A stretch of 64,000 bases of DNA from Tragulus kanchil (taxonomy: Eukaryota; Chordata; Mammalia; Artiodactyla; Tragulidae), in assembly GCA_022376925.1 (NCBI GenBank), contig JAIOJX010000032.1, positions 175,261,479 through 175,325,478 on the forward strand, in the 5' to 3' direction. The position numbers were made by a program, and so were the translations under genes. Within the stretch, counting starts at the first letter, position 1. Each line of letters begins with the position of its first letter. The notes under the pieces are model-generated. The model was not told the DNA's origin. It was given only the letters and a program-made list of their open reading frames with translations, and did no database searches. This document shows, piece by piece, positions 22,061-34,480 of this stretch.

Positions 22061-23317
22061 GTGTGTGTGTGTGTGTGTTCAGTACTGTCCTAGTCTTTGC
22101 AATCTCATGGGCTATAGCCTGCCAGGCTCCCTTATCCATGGAATTCTCCAGGCAAGAATATTGACTGGGTAGCCATGCCCTCCTCCAGAAGATCTTCCTG
22201 ACCCAGAGATCCAACCCTTGTCTCTGGTGTCTCCGGCATTTTCAGGTGTATTCTTTACCACTGCACCAGGTTTTTCCAAACTTACCATTAGGGTGGACTT
22301 GCAGGTGGCCAGCACTCGTGGTCCCTAAAAGCTTCTGTGCTCTCCTGAATCCCTTTGAATCAGGTTGATTTCTTCATTGACTCTGATCACAATGTACAAA
22401 GCTATCTTTTTCCATGTTCGTTCAAGCAGTCTGTCCATCTCAACAAGCTCATCCCTTCTCACTTTGTTGCTGTCATTTTGGCAGGAGGGTGGGGTAAACA
22501 GTGCAGAAGATAGAGTGTCTGCAGTCCTTGGAACACCTTAGACTCTCCTGAATGTTTGTGCAGCGGTGGTTTTGATGATTAACTCATATCTAAATCCTGT
22601 GTATTTCAGCATCAGCTCAAGTTATACAAGGCAGACTTTAGATTGAAAGGAACCAGTGATGGGCATCTTGGCCTCTTCTCTGTGAACAGTGAACATAAAC
22701 CATCTACCCTCCAGGCTTTAAGAGAAAACTGTTCTTAAACCTAAGGTAAAGGGAGCTTCCCCAGAACTCTGACCCCTGATGGAACTTCTGACTTTGGGAG
22801 ATACTGGAAGTGGGCGGTTTGCTGTCCCACTCCCGACTCCATATGCAGATTCTATTGGATGTTTGAGTCCTGCTCCTGGAAGTTACACAGAAATTCAGAG
22901 AAGGGATTGGAGTGAGCCCCTCCCCTGGGACTCCTTTGTTCTTTACGCACATGGCCAAAACCTACCAGACTTCAATACCTAACTTAACTGTGAGCTGCAG
23001 GCCTGGGTCTCATGCCCTAAGTTGGTCCCAGCACCTAATAAAACACAAAACAGCCTGTTCAATTTGAATTTCAGATGAATAACAATTACCCTTTTTAGTG
23101 TAAAACTGTGTGTGTGTGTGTGTGTGTTCAGTACTGTCCTAGTCTTTGCAATCTCATGGGCTATAGCCTGCCAGGCTCCCTTATCCATGGAATTCTCCAG
23201 GCAAGAATATTGACTGGGTAGCCATGCCCTCCTCCAGAAGATCTTCCTGACCCAGAGATCCAACCCTTGTCTCTGGTGTCTCCGGCATTTTCAGGTGTAT
23301 TCTTTACCACTGCACCA
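21226..23317 (+). repeat. Tandem duplication 8
   Basis: Copy A is 21226-22268 and copy B is 22274-23317 with a 5-base filler. Differences are one G in a G run (21446) and one extra GT unit in the microsatellite of the Bov-tA tail. Copy A ends inside the Bov-tA head, which is complete only in copy B. Confidence 0.94.
22061..22268 (-). mobile_element. Bov-tA-type SINE, antisense, cut at the duplication joint
   Basis: (GT)9 tail at 22061-22078, then 'ggctatagcctgccaggctc' and 'ggcaagaatattgactgggt'. The tRNA-like head stops at 'actgcacca', where the joint falls. Confidence 0.9.
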
Positions 23318-23325
23318 ACTGGGAA
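23108..23325 (-). mobile_element. Bov-tA-type SINE, antisense, complete copy
   Basis: Same element as 22061-22268 but with (GT)10 and an intact end, 'gcaccaactgggaag'. Confidence 0.9.
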
Positions 23326-24127
23326 GTATAATTATGCCCTAAATATCACATGGAGCATACCTATATCAAACATGATTGTTTATTAGAAAATCAAACGTTT
23401 CAAGCAACCTCTGGCCATCCTGGTCAGGTGCTGTCCTCTGTGTGTCCCTATGACCTGTGCACATCATCATTGTAAGACTCTCCCACAGTCCCCATGACCA
23501 TGTGGTCCTCCTCCTGTCCTTTCTCTTCATTCTAAGGTAAATAGAACTTAGAAAGACAGATGATGGTCAGGCCAGCAGGCAAAGTGGATGAGCTCCTGAG
23601 TGTCTTGGTGACGAGGTATCTGAATTCAGTCTCAGCTATAACCCTCTTCCTGTCTGCACCTTACCTGCTGTATAACTATGCTTGCAGATAACAGTACTGC
23701 AGTGTACATTTAAAAATCTGTTAAGATTAATATTTAATGCTTTTATTATTATAATATCAGGGTGTTTATGAATACGTAAATATTTTGAGTTATGAGATAC
23801 ATAAAAAAATAAAAACCTGTTAAGGATGCATCTCCTGTCAAGTATATGCTTACCTCAGTAAGATAAAGAAATTAAAAAAATAAATAAAGTGAGCTAGTAT
23901 CGATAAAGCATGTGAGGCAGCACCTGATACATGGTCAGCTCCTTGTAAATGCCTTCTATTAATATAATGGGTAGCTAGTTATTGCCCTAGTTAATAGTGA
24001 GGGATGAGTCTTAAGAGTGGGTTCTCTGTTTATCAGCCCTACCTCTATATGGAGTAAAATCTCAAGGGATACATGCCCCAGTTCTCATAAACTCAACACA
24101 CTTTGTTGATGCCCTGTTGTGTATATG
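23326..24127. other. Unique DNA with possible antisense MIR remnant
   Basis: Phrases at 23610-23660 ('tatctgaattcagtctcag') and 23905-23965 ('gataaagcatgtgaggcagc', 'tggtcagctccttgtaaat') fit an antisense MIR broken by AT-rich sequence. Otherwise nothing recognised. Confidence 0.35.
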
Positions 24128-24340
24128 GGGACTTTCCTGGTGGCTTAGTGGTAAAGAGTCCACCTGCCAATGCAGGAGACGTGAGTTTGATCCCAGGGTC
24201 AAGAAGATCCCCTGGAGAAGGAAATAGCAATCCACTCCAGTATTCTTGCTTGGGAAATCCCATGGGCAGAGGAGCCTGGAAAGTTACAGTCAACGGGGTT
24301 GCAAAGAATCGAACAGGAGTGAGTGACTAAACAATAACAA
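24128..24340 (+). mobile_element. Bov-tA-type SINE
   Basis: Nearly complete: 'ggggactttcctggtggctt', 'gatcccctggagaaggaaat', 'ccactccagtattcttgctt', ending 'gactaaacaataacaa'. Outside any duplication. Confidence 0.93.
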
Positions 24341-24449
24341 TAGCAAAGTCATGTGTACTGGAAGACAGGACTACAAATACACATGACATTGATTCTATTA
24401 TCTAGATGCTCACGTGCCGACAGAGGATATACATTGGATATTTTGGCTT

Positions 24450-24995
24450 ATTCCTTTATTCATAAGGAATTTACTGTAGACCTACTGTGTTTTAGCTCCC
24501 TCTTAACTTAGAGAATTTTTTGGTGAACATAGCAGCCGAGGGTCCCACTCTTTTTTGCATTTACATTGCAATAGAACGAGAGACAATCAATCAATGATCA
24601 ATAAATCAGGAAGAGTTAAGTGGTACAGAGCAAACCTTAAAGAAGGGGAACGGGTTAGAGACTGAGCACTGAAGCCAAGATTGATGTTGAGAGATCAGTG
24701 AGGAAGAGGCTGCCATGAAACATTATTCAGGCTTCCATGCAGGAAATGTGAGCCCAAAATGTGAGCTGTTGAAGTGGGAGCAGGTGGAAGGGTGGCATGG
24801 ATCGGGCAGTAGTCACAGAGTGGAAGGTAATGAACTTAGTCCAGATATACTTTGGAATGGAATCAACTGAACTTTCTTATGGATTGTATGTGAGTTAGTA
24901 AGAAAAAGAGAGAAATGAGTGATTTCTCATTTCCATTAGAACACCACCATGGAACACCTGGTTCTTTTAGTTGAGATGGGAAGACTAGACAGGGT
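24450..24995 (-). mobile_element. L2 LINE, antisense
   Basis: Reverse complement of the last ~600 bases of L2: 'tttattcataaggaattta', 'atcaatcaatgatcaataaa', 'gagatcagtgaggaagaggc', 'cagatatactttggaatgga', 'ttgagatgggaagactagac'. Strongly diverged, as expected for L2. Confidence 0.65.
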
Positions 24996-26787
24996 GGCCT
25001 GAAAAGGAAAAGCTAGAGGTCTGTTTTTCTCCTTTGCTTTTCTGTATCCTGGCTCCTTCTAACATCCAATAGGAGAAACTGGGAGATTAAAAATATGTAA
25101 GAAATAGTTTTTGAGAGTTGACTGCATGCGAGATGCTATCAAGCCCTCTGAACATTTCCTCCCTTAGCATCTATGGTCAAGAAAATTTTCTGAGATGTCC
25201 TCTGTAAGAAAAGAAATAGGAGCTTGTCTACAAGGGTGTCTATACATTTGTAAGAGAGGAAAAGATCCACTTCTTGTCCAGAGGGAAAACAGAGATGAAA
25301 TAGTTCTAAAGAGTAGACCATCTTCCTCATTTTACACGCTTCTCATTATTTTCTCTCATTATTAAGCCACAAGCATTTCTCCATGTGGCCCTATTGGAGT
25401 CAAGATCTTACCACATTTTTTATGCCTCCCAAGGCTGAAGGTCTTAGTTTCCTATATTTACATGAAAGGACACTTACCTGAACATTGCACTTTCACTTAC
25501 ATTAAAGTTGTTTCTATTTTAGTTTATTTTCCCTGATTATAAAATCGTTATCTAACCTTTGCAGAAAATTTAGAAGGCAAAGTGCAAGGGGAACTAAATA
25601 CCTCCCATAATCCATCAATATTGTGATGTCATTCTATTTCACTGATGTTTACAATGCAGTTTTGGATGGGGAATCTTTGCTTTTACATTGCAATAGAACG
25701 AGAGACAATCAATCAATGATCAATAATTCTGGGAGAGTTAAGTGGTACAGAGCAAACCTTAAAGAAGGGGAACGGGTTAGAGACTGAGCACTGAAGCCAA
25801 GATTGATGTTGAGAGATCAGTGAGGAAGAGGCTGCCATGAAACATTATTCAGGCTTCCATGCAGGAAATGTGAGCCCAAAATGTGAGCTGTTGAAGTGGG
25901 AGCAGGTGGAAGGGTGGCATGGATCGGGCAGTAGTCACAGAGTGGAAGGTAATGAACTTAGTCCAGATATACTTTGGAATGGAATCAACTGAACTTTCTT
26001 ATGGATTGTATGTGAGTTAGTAAGAAAAAGAGAGAAATGAGTGATTTCTCATTTCCATTAGAACACCACCATGGAACACCTGGTTCTTTTAGTTGAGATG
26101 GGAAGACTAGACAGGGTGGCCTGAAAAGGAAAAGCTAGAGGTCTGTTTTTCTCCTTTGCTTTTCTGTATCCTGGCTCCTTCTAACATCCAATAGGAGAAA
26201 CTGGGAGATTAAAAATATGTAAGAAATAGTTTTTGAGAGTTGACTGCATGCGAGATGCTATCAAGCCCTCTGAACATTTCCTCCCTTAGCATCTATGGTC
26301 AAGAAAATTTTCTGAGATGTCCTCTGTAAGAAAAGAAATAGGAGCTTGTCTACAAGGGTGTCTATACATTTGTAAGAGAGGAAAAGATCCACTTCTTGTC
26401 CAGAGGGAAAACAGAGATGAAATAGTTCTAAAGAGTAGACCATCTTCCTCATTTTACACGCTTCTCATTATTTTCTCTCATTATTAAGCCACAAGCATTT
26501 CTCCATGTGGCCCTATTGGAGTCAAGATCTTACCACATTTTTTATGCCTCCCAAGGCTGAAGGTCTTAGTTTCCTATATTTACATGAAAGGACACTTACC
26601 TGAACATTGCACTTTCACTTACATTAAAGTTGTTTCTATTTTAGTTTATTTTCCCTGATTATAAAATCGTTATCTAACCTTTGCAGAAAATTTAGAAGGC
26701 AAAGTGCAAGGGGAACTAAATACCTCCCATAATCCATCAATATTGTGATGTCATTCTATTTCACTGATGTTTACAATGCAGTTTTGG
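24560..26787 (+). repeat. Tandem duplication 9
   Basis: Copy A is 24560-25665 and copy B is 25682-26787 (offset 1122). The filler 25666-25681 ('atggggaatctttgct') looks like a corrupted version of what precedes copy A ('gggtcccactcttttttgca'). Early in copy B 'aattctgggagag' replaces 'aaatcaggaagag'. These errors cluster at the joint. Confidence 0.94.
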
Positions 26788-26962
26788 GATGCTTTGAAAT
26801 TATTTTTGAGAAAGCATTGTATAAACACATTTTTAAAGTTCAGACACTGTATAGCATATATGGTGAAAAAGAAATCGCTCTTCCTCTAAACTCCAGCTTA
26901 TTCAGCTACTCAGAAATGACCTTTGTTATGAGTTTTTCTATAAATTTCCAAGAGCCTCTGTG
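24996..26962. other. Unidentified AT-rich DNA (two copies)
   Basis: The stretch at about 25360-25665, repeated at about 26482-26787 and again at 27650-27960, resembles an old mammalian interspersed repeat ('gcagaaaatttagaaggcaa', 'ctcccataatccatcaatat'). I cannot name it. An L2 copy occupies 25682-26117. Confidence 0.3.
25682..26117 (-). mobile_element. L2 LINE, antisense, second copy (partial)
   Basis: Duplicate of 24560-24995, offset 1122. Confidence 0.65.
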
Positions 26963-27421
26963 ACAAAGGTCCATCTAGTCAAAGCTATGGTTTTCCCAGT
27001 AGTCATGTATGGATGTGAGAGTTGGACCATAAAGAAGGCTGAGCATCGAAGAATTGATGCTTTTGAATTGTAGTGCTAGAGAAGACTCTTGAGAGTCCCT
27101 TGGACAGCAAGAGAAAACCAGTCAATCCTAAAGGAAATCAACCCTGAATATTCATTGGAAGGACTGATGCTAAAGCTGAAGCTAGAGCTTCAATACTTTG
27201 ACCACCTGATGCAAAAAGCCAACTCATTGGAAAGGACTCCAACCATGGTGGGAACTGAGGAGGAGAAGGGGGCAACAGAGGATGAGATACTTGGATGCCA
27301 TCACTGACCCAATGGGCATGAGTTTGAGCAAACTCCAGGTGATATTAAAGGAGAGGGAAGCCTGGTACGCTGTAGTTCATGGGGTCACAAAGAATTGAAC
27401 ACAACTTAGTGAATGAACAAC
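26963..27421 (+). mobile_element. BovB LINE 3' fragment, sense
   Basis: Encodes the C-terminal tail of BovB reverse transcriptase in broken frames: 'MYGCESWTIKKAEHRRIDAF' from about 27007, then 'PEYSLEGLMLKLKLELQYF' from 27140. Ends near 'gttcatggggtcacaaagaa'. 5'-truncated; in-frame stop after 'DAFEL' and an added 'LEL' show decay. Confidence 0.92.
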
Positions 27422-28133
27422 TGCATATGCAAGGGTGCCTTTTGTCTACTCCATATGCATATTGCTCTTGTTTGATTGCTTGCTTATATACATCTGGGTA
27501 CCTTTCAGACGATTGTTTTGCTTTCTTCCTCTTCTATACTGGAGGTCATCCTGATGGGACATTCAGATTCATTCAACTCTTTAACAGATGAAATAGTTCT
27601 AAAGAGTAGACCATCTTCCTCATTTTACACGCTTCTCATTATTTTCTCTCATTATTAAGCCACAAGCATTTCTCCATGTGGCCCTATTGGAGTCAAGATC
27701 TTACCACTTTTTTTATGCCTCCCAAGGCTGAAGGTCTTAGTTTCCTATATTTACATGAAAGGACACTTACCTGAACATTGCACTTTCACTTACATTAAAG
27801 TTGTTTCTATTTTAGTTTATTTTCCCTGATTATAAAATCGTTATCTAACCTTTGCAGAAAATTTAGAAGGCAAAGTGCAAGGGGAACTAAATACCTCCCA
27901 TAATCCATCAATATTGTGATGTCATTCTATTTCACTGATGTTTACAATGCAGTTTTGGGATGCTTTGAAATTATTTTTGAGAAAGCATTGTATAAACACA
28001 TTTTTAAAGTTCAGACACTGTATAGCATATATGGTGAAAAAGAAATCGCTCTTCCTCTAAACTCCAGCTTATTCAGCTACTCAGAAATGACCTTTGTTAT
28101 GAGTTTTTCTATAAATTTCCAAGAGCCTCTGTG

Positions 28134-28594
28134 ACAAAGGTCCATCTAGTCAAAGCTATGGTTTCCCCAGAAGTCATGTATGGATGTGAGAGTTGGACCA
28201 TAAAGAAGGCTGATCACTGAAGAATTGATGCTTTTGAATTGTAGTGCTGGAGAGACCCTCAAGAGTCCCTTGGACAGCGAGGACATCTAACCAGTCAATC
28301 CTAAACAAAATCAACCCTGACTATTCATTGAAAGGACTGACACTGAAGCTGAAGCTAGAGCTTCAATACTTTGACCACCTGATGCAAAAAGCCAACTCAT
28401 TGGAAAGGACTCCAACCATGGTGGGAACTGAGGAGGAGAAGGGGGCAACAGAGGATGAGATACTTGGATGCCATCACTGACCCAATGGGCATGAGTTTGA
28501 GCAAACTCCAGGTGATATTAAAGGAGAGGGAAGCCTGGTACGCTGTAGTTCATGGGGTCACAAAGAATTGAACACAACTTAGTGAATGAACAAC
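28134..28594 (+). mobile_element. BovB LINE 3' fragment, second copy (diverged)
   Basis: Duplicate of 26963-27421. The 5' third differs from the first copy much more than the surrounding sequence does (for example 'gatcactgaag' against 'gagcatcgaag'). Confidence 0.92.
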
Positions 28595-28929
28595 TGCATA
28601 TGCAAGGGTGCCTTTTGTCTACTCCATATGCATATTGCTCTTGTTTGATTGCTTGCTTATATACATCTGGGTACCTTTCAGACGATTGTTTTGCTTTCTT
28701 CCCCTTCTATACTGGAGGTCATCCTGATGGGACATTCAGATTCATTCAACTCTTTAACTATCTGTGTGGTATGCAATGCACCTAGAGGCCACTTCTAGGA
28801 AATACCTGTGATTAACAAGTGATCTCAGCTTGCTACCTTTCATTGTTTCTCCTGCAAATTTCATTGTTTAAGGGTCATCTGTCTTTTCTCTTTGTTTGCC
28901 TTTAAGATCTTTTTATTCATGATATTCTG
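28595..28929. other. Unidentified DNA
   Basis: The end of duplication 10 and single-copy AT-rich sequence. No element named. Confidence 0.4.
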
Positions 28930-29640
28930 GTATTTCTCTACAACATATTCCAATGTAGACTTTTGCTTATATTGCTCTGCACTCAGTATACATTATCTTG
29001 GGACTCATATTTCTTTATGTTTGAAAAATTCTTTGCTATCATCTCCACAAATATTTTTCCCCATCACATTTTCTCTTCTTCCGAACTCCTACTGGTCATA
29101 CCTTGAGACATCTCCAGCTTTCATCTAAATATTTTAGTTTCCCATGAATATTTCCTATTTCTTCATTTGTCTATACTATAGTCTTTTAAATTCCTTAGTC
29201 ATGGGCTTCCCTGGTGGTCCAGAAGGTAAGGACATCTCCTTGCAGAGCAAGGGGTGCTGATATGATCCCTGGCCTGGGAGGATTTCATGTGCTACAGAGT
29301 GGCTGGACTGATGTGTCCAACTGCTGAGCCGGAGCTCTGGAGTGCATGCGCCCAGAGCTGGTGCTCTGCAGTGAGAGAGGTCACTGTGATGGGAGGCCCA
29401 TGCAGGCCAAAGAACAAAGATGGATGAAAACAGATGGATGAAAGACCAACAGAAGTGGGCCCCCTGCAAAATTCCTTAGTCATATTCTATTTCACTAGTC
29501 TTTGAGTGTGTCACATGTATGGTTTAAATATTGAGAGTTTTTGTCACTGTTCTGTATTCTACAATGATGTGGTTTCTTGTTTAAACCTATTAGTTCAGAA
29601 TCTGTTTGTTGGTACTTGATATGTGTCTATGTTTTTGCAA
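28930..29640 (-). mobile_element. Ancient L1 fragment, antisense, split by a SINE
   Basis: T-rich plus strand with L1M-like phrases on both sides of the SINE at 29203-29468, such as 'ttctttgctatcatctccac', 'cacattttctcttcttccga'. Highly diverged; boundaries approximate. Confidence 0.5.
29203..29468 (+). mobile_element. SINE2-type tRNA-derived SINE
   Basis: Starts 'gggcttccctggtggtccag' and ends with 'gatggatgaaagaccaacag' and a short tail. A perfect 15-base target duplication flanks it (29188-29202 and 29469-29483). Confidence 0.93.
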
Positions 29641-30824
29641 AAATAGTCACACACAATAACACAACACCTATATTGTTCTACACTTACTATTCATTCTTAT
29701 ATCACTTTGAAAATTTTATTCTTATCTTTGGAATCTTTTCCCAATTGCGTAATTATTTCTATTTCCTTAGTGAAAAATCATCTTTCCTTGATTGTAGTTA
29801 GATAACTGGTATGATGTCACTTTTCTATGTGGCTTGAAAATTTCGTCTGTAAAACCTTCTCAAGTGGGGTTTTTTGATCTCTCTACTCTTATTCCATTCT
29901 AAGTCATTTCTTCAAGACAACTCCCCCCTTACCCTCCACCACCTTTCTAGAACTTGGCTTTCTGTAGTTTCCCCACATATGAACCTGGTGATGGGGCAAG
30001 CTATGCTTGAAACATACCTCCTGGGCTCTGGGCTGAATACAGTGGCTAGATTGAGTTTACTGGACTTGGGGCTATTTTCCTAGGAAGATGTATGGTTGAC
30101 TATATTGCATTTCATGCATAGAAAAGTGTGCTCATTGGAAAAGCAGTGTGCTCTGGGACCTAGCAGGTATTTACTGCTCATTATCCTTGGGCACATTTAC
30201 TTTCAACTTTGTGTGTAAGTAACTGAGACCTTGGGGATGAGAAGTGGTCAGTAGAGTGTAAGCAGAGGAGACACACATCACTCCATGACTGGCTCACAAA
30301 ATTCCCATTATGATCCTCCCTCTCTTCTTCACTCAACTGTCCACTGGGGCCACCCAGAGAGTCACGGGTTGAAAGTGGCTGAGACTTGGTCCCTGAAGGT
30401 CTGAGAGTGGAGTTTCTCTCTATCACACTGTCATGGGGAGCATTTTTTTGCAATTGAGAAATGAACTTCTTTTGAGTTGAGTCATAAGACTTGGAGGCTT
30501 AGCCGTATAGCAATAAAACTAATACATGTCTCCCTTGTTCTTGTGGGCTTATGCCTTTAAAAATATTACTTCACTGTCATCTAAGTGAGTGACATTTCAG
30601 GAAGGAACATGTTCAAGCCACCATGCTTTGGCTACATTTTTCCTCTTTTGCTCTCTCTCAGGGATTTCTTACTGCTCTGGCATTCTGAGAGCGCCTCCAT
30701 TCTATTTTTGAGCGTGTAAATTTATTTGTTTGTTTTAAAAATAGCTTTACTATCATTTTTATGGACTGGATGCAGGGATAAGGCGGTTCAGCTTCTTCTT
30801 AGATTGCCATCTTCAAACTGGTTT
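29641..30824. other. Unidentified DNA with a possible LTR remnant
   Basis: About 30200-30525 ('gactggctcacaaaattccc', 'gttgagtcataagacttgga', 'gcaataaaactaatac') has the layout of an old ERVL/MaLR-like LTR, with no internal retroviral sequence. Low confidence. Repeated at about 31276-31600. Confidence 0.35.
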
Positions 30825-32118
30825 TATGTGCTGCTGGATTCTATTTGCTAATATTTTATTTAGGATTTTTCATCAATATTAATATGCAAGGTTGGTCTAC
30901 AGTTTTAGTTTATGCTCTCTGTCAGGTTTAAAAATCAATGTTAGGGTGGCTTCACAAAAGTAATTTAGAAGCCTCCCATCTTTCCCTCTGCTGCCCAGGA
31001 ATGAAAGGACATAGGAAAAATCTGTTCCTCAGAGATCTAAAGAATTTCCCACATATGAACCTGGTGATGGGGCAAGCTATGCTTGAAACATACCTCCTGG
31101 GCTCTGGGCTGAATACAGTGGCTAGATTGAGTTTACTGGACTTGGGGCTATTTTCCTAGGAAGATGTATGGTTGACTATATTGCATTTCATGCATAGAAA
31201 AGTGTGCTCATTGGAAAAGCAGTGTGCTCTGGGACCTAGCAGGTATTTACTGCTCATTATCCTTGGGCACATTTACTTTCAACTTTGTGTGTAAGTAACT
31301 GAGACCTTGGGGATGAGAAGTGGTCAGTAGAGTGTAAGCAGAGGAGACACACATCACTCCATGACTGGCTCACAAAATTCCCATTATGATCCTCCCTCTC
31401 TTCTTCACTCAACTGTCCACTGGGGCCACCCAGAGAGTCACGGGTTGAAAGTGGCTGAGACTTGGTCCCTGAAGGTCTGAGAGTGGAGTTTCTCTCTATC
31501 ACACTGTCATGGGGAGCATTTTTTTGCAATTGAGAAATGAACTTCTTTTGAGTTGAGTCATAAGACTTGGAGGCTTAGCCGTATAGCAATAAAACTAATA
31601 CATGTCTCCCTTGTTCTTGTGGGCTTATGCCTTTAAAAATATTACTTCACTGTCATCTAAGTGAGTGACATTTCAGGAAGGAACATGTTCAAGCCACCAT
31701 GCTTTGGCTACATTTTTCCTCTTTTGCTCTCTCTCAGGGATTTCTTACTGCTCTGGCATTCTGAGAGCGCCTCCATTCTATTTTTGAGCGTGTAAATTTA
31801 TTTGTTTGTTTTAAAAATAGCTTTACTATCATTTTTATGGACTGGATGCAGGGATAAGGCGGTTCAGCTTCTTCTTAGATTGCCATCTTCAAACTGGTTT
31901 TATGTGCTGCTGGATTCTATTTGCTAATATTTTATTTAGGATTTTTCATCAATATTAATATGCAAGGTTGGTCTACAGTTTTAGTTTATGCTCTCTGTCA
32001 GGTTTAAAAATCAATGTTAGGGTGGCTTCACAAAAGTAATTTAGAAGCCTCCCATCTTTCCCTCTGCTGCCCAGGAATGAAAGGACATAGGAAAAATCTG
32101 TTCCTCAGAGATCTAAAG
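29972..32118 (+). repeat. Tandem duplication 11
   Basis: Copy A is 29972-31042 and copy B is 31048-32118, offset 1076, with a 5-base filler (AATTT). I see no internal difference by eye. Confidence 0.94.
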
Positions 32119-33960
32119 GAGTTCCTCCATGGAACTATCTCAATCCAGGGCTCTTTGGAAGAACAGCTATTTTAAAAAGTCTTCAATTTCTTCTATGACA
32201 GTGTTTTCATTCAGTCTTTTCATCTGGGATCAATTTGTTCATTTATGATGCCTTAGAAAAATCATCAGTTTCATCAAGAATTTTATTTGTACAGCTGTAA
32301 GCACATTATTCCCACTTTCATTTTCCAGTTTTCTATTTTTCATTCTCATATTTTATTTAGGTATTTATATTTTCAAATATTTGCTTTCTTGACTAGCCTA
32401 CCTAAGCTTATTAAAAAATAATTTTTTGTTGTTAAACAAGTTCTTAAATTTATTTTTTCTATCAATTCGTTTTCAAATCCATTTTCTGTTTTTATCATTT
32501 GCACTCCTTTTAACTGCTTCTGCTTATCTCATATTTCTTGCATTGATCTTTTTCTTGTTTCTTTAGTTCACTGCTTCCTATGTTTTAATTAATTTTTTCT
32601 AGTAACAGAAAATTAAAACAAAATTAAGCCCTTTGTTTTGAATGTGGATTTACCAACATTGGTTAGATGTTTAACATTCATATGTTACTTTGCGTTAGAA
32701 AGATGTTTTACCATTAAGGAGAATTCCTTTTAAGATGGAGTTAGTGTGCATATCTCTCTTATTTTATTAATTTCTGGGTGGCGTACAGCCTTTACCATCC
32801 TGCCGTTTTTATTTCTTATTGCTTTGTGTTTAGAAAATAACGGAACTATAGCTATTGGGGAATATTTGGTGAGGTTTTCTTTGTTTGTTTTAAAATAGCT
32901 TTACTATCATTTTATGGACTGGATGCAGGGATAAGGCGGTTCAGCTTCTTCTTAGATTGCCATCTTCAAACTGGTTTTATGTGCTGCTGGATTCTATTTG
33001 CTAATATTTTATTTAGGATTTTTCATCAATATTAATATGCAAGGTTGGTCTACAGTTTTAGTTTATGCTCTCTGTCAGGTTTAAAAATCAATGTTAGGGT
33101 GGCTTCACAAAAGTAATTTAGAAGCCTCCCATCTTTCCCTCTGCTGCCCAGGAATGAAAGGACATAGGAAAAATCTGTTCCTCAGAGATCTAAAGGAGTT
33201 CCTCCATGGAACTATCTCAATCCAGGGCTCTTTGGAAGAACAGCTATTTTAAAAAGTCTTCAATTTCTTCTATGACAGTGTTTTCATTCAGTCTTTTCAT
33301 CTGGGATCAATTTGTTCATTTATGATGCCTTAGAAAAATCATCAGTTTCATCAAGAATTTTATTTGTACAGCTGTAAGCACATTATTCCCACTTTCATTT
33401 TCCAGTTTTCTATTTTTCATTCTCATATTTTATTTAGGTATTTATATTTTCAAATATTTGCTTTCTTGACTAGCCTACCTAAGCTTATTAAAAAATAATT
33501 TTTTGTTGTTAAACAAGTTCTTAAATTTATTTTTTCTATCAATTCGTTTTCAAATCCATTTTCTGTTTTTATCATTTGCACTCCTTTTAACTGCTTCTGC
33601 TTATCTCATATTTCTTGCATTGATCTTTTTCTTGTTTCTTTAGTTCACTGCTTCCTATGTTTTAATTAATTTTTTCTAGTAACAGAAAATTAAAACAAAA
33701 TTAAGCCCTTTGTTTTGAATGTGGATTTACCAACATTGGTTAGATGTTTAACATTCATATGTTACTTTGCGTTAGAAAGATGTTTTACCATTAAGGAGAA
33801 TTCCTTTTAAGATGGAGTTAGTGTGCATATCTCTCTTATTTTATTAATTTCTGGGTGGCGTACAGCCTTTACCATCCTGCCGTTTTTATTTCTTATTGCT
33901 TTGTGTTTAGAAAATAACGGAACTATAGCTATTGGGGAATATTTGGTGAGGTTTTCTTTG
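30825..33960 (-). mobile_element. Ancient L1 ORF2 region, antisense (redundant copies)
   Basis: The plus strand reads like the complement of L1 reverse transcriptase: 'ctgctggattctatttgcta', 'gaagcctcccatctttccct', then '...ttcatttatgatgcc' and AT-rich ORF2 sequence. Duplications 11 and 12 repeat the first ~220 bases three times (about 30825, 31901, 32978). Too decayed for an open frame. Confidence 0.55.
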
Positions 33961-33961
33961 T
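31801..33961 (+). repeat. Tandem duplication 12
   Basis: Copy A is 31801-32879 and copy B is 32880-33961, joined with five shared bases (TTTGT). Near its start copy B has lost one A and one T in homopolymers. Overlaps duplication 11 copy B by 318 bases. Confidence 0.94.
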
Positions 33962-34480
33962 AGTCTATTGATTACTTTCCTTTTGGTAAATATTCCATGG
34001 AACTTTGAAAAGAAAACATAGTGCCTCCTCCCACAGATCTGCTTTGCAGTGACCTGGGCAGGCATCTGCCAAGTGTTGAAGTTGCCAAGACTTTCTAGGA
34101 CACCTTTGCTAGATTGGGAGTGTGTTAAGCCCAAGGCTTAGTCAAAGCCTCCCCATGGTGAGACTCATAAAATTACTCTTCCCAACTGCATTTGCAGCTA
34201 AAACTCAGGCTTCTGGTTCAGATCCCACTAAGCATGCTCACTCTGGTTCAGATCCCACTAAGCATTTGAACAGACAGTGAGGAAAGTGTCTCCATCAGCC
34301 CACTGCACAATCATCTGCGGACTCTTCCTGTGGGTGTGTCCATTAGCAGGGCTCCCCAGACATCGTCCAATTTCTGTGAACTGCTGATTATCTTTGATGA
34401 ATTCCTTTTAGTGTGCAATCAGCCAGAGACAGCTGTTGTTGCAACTTCAAATCCCGAATGTTTCATAAGCATAAAAATCA
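33962..34480. other. Unidentified DNA
   Basis: Contains a local tandem: 'ctggttcagatcccactaag' occurs at 34212-34254 twice, 32 bases apart. Duplicated at about 35026-35544. No named element. Confidence 0.4.

Larger units (their letters stand above)
26415..28758 (+). repeat. Tandem duplication 10, with clustered divergence
   Basis: Copy A is 26415-27585 and copy B is 27586-28758, directly joined. Most of the unit is near-identical, but about 27000-27175 against about 28170-28350, inside BovB, differs at roughly 20 positions. It overlaps duplication 9 copy B by 373 bases. Confidence 0.94.

Noticed and set aside
30200..30525. Endogenous retrovirus
   Set aside because: Only an LTR-like remnant is suggested here and at 16540-16636. 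No gag, pol or env sequence is visible anywhere in the window.
34212..34260. Local tandem 'ctggttcagatcccactaag' as a regulatory repeat
   Set aside because: Two copies 32 bases apart, also repeated by duplication 13. Simple local duplication with no known motif.
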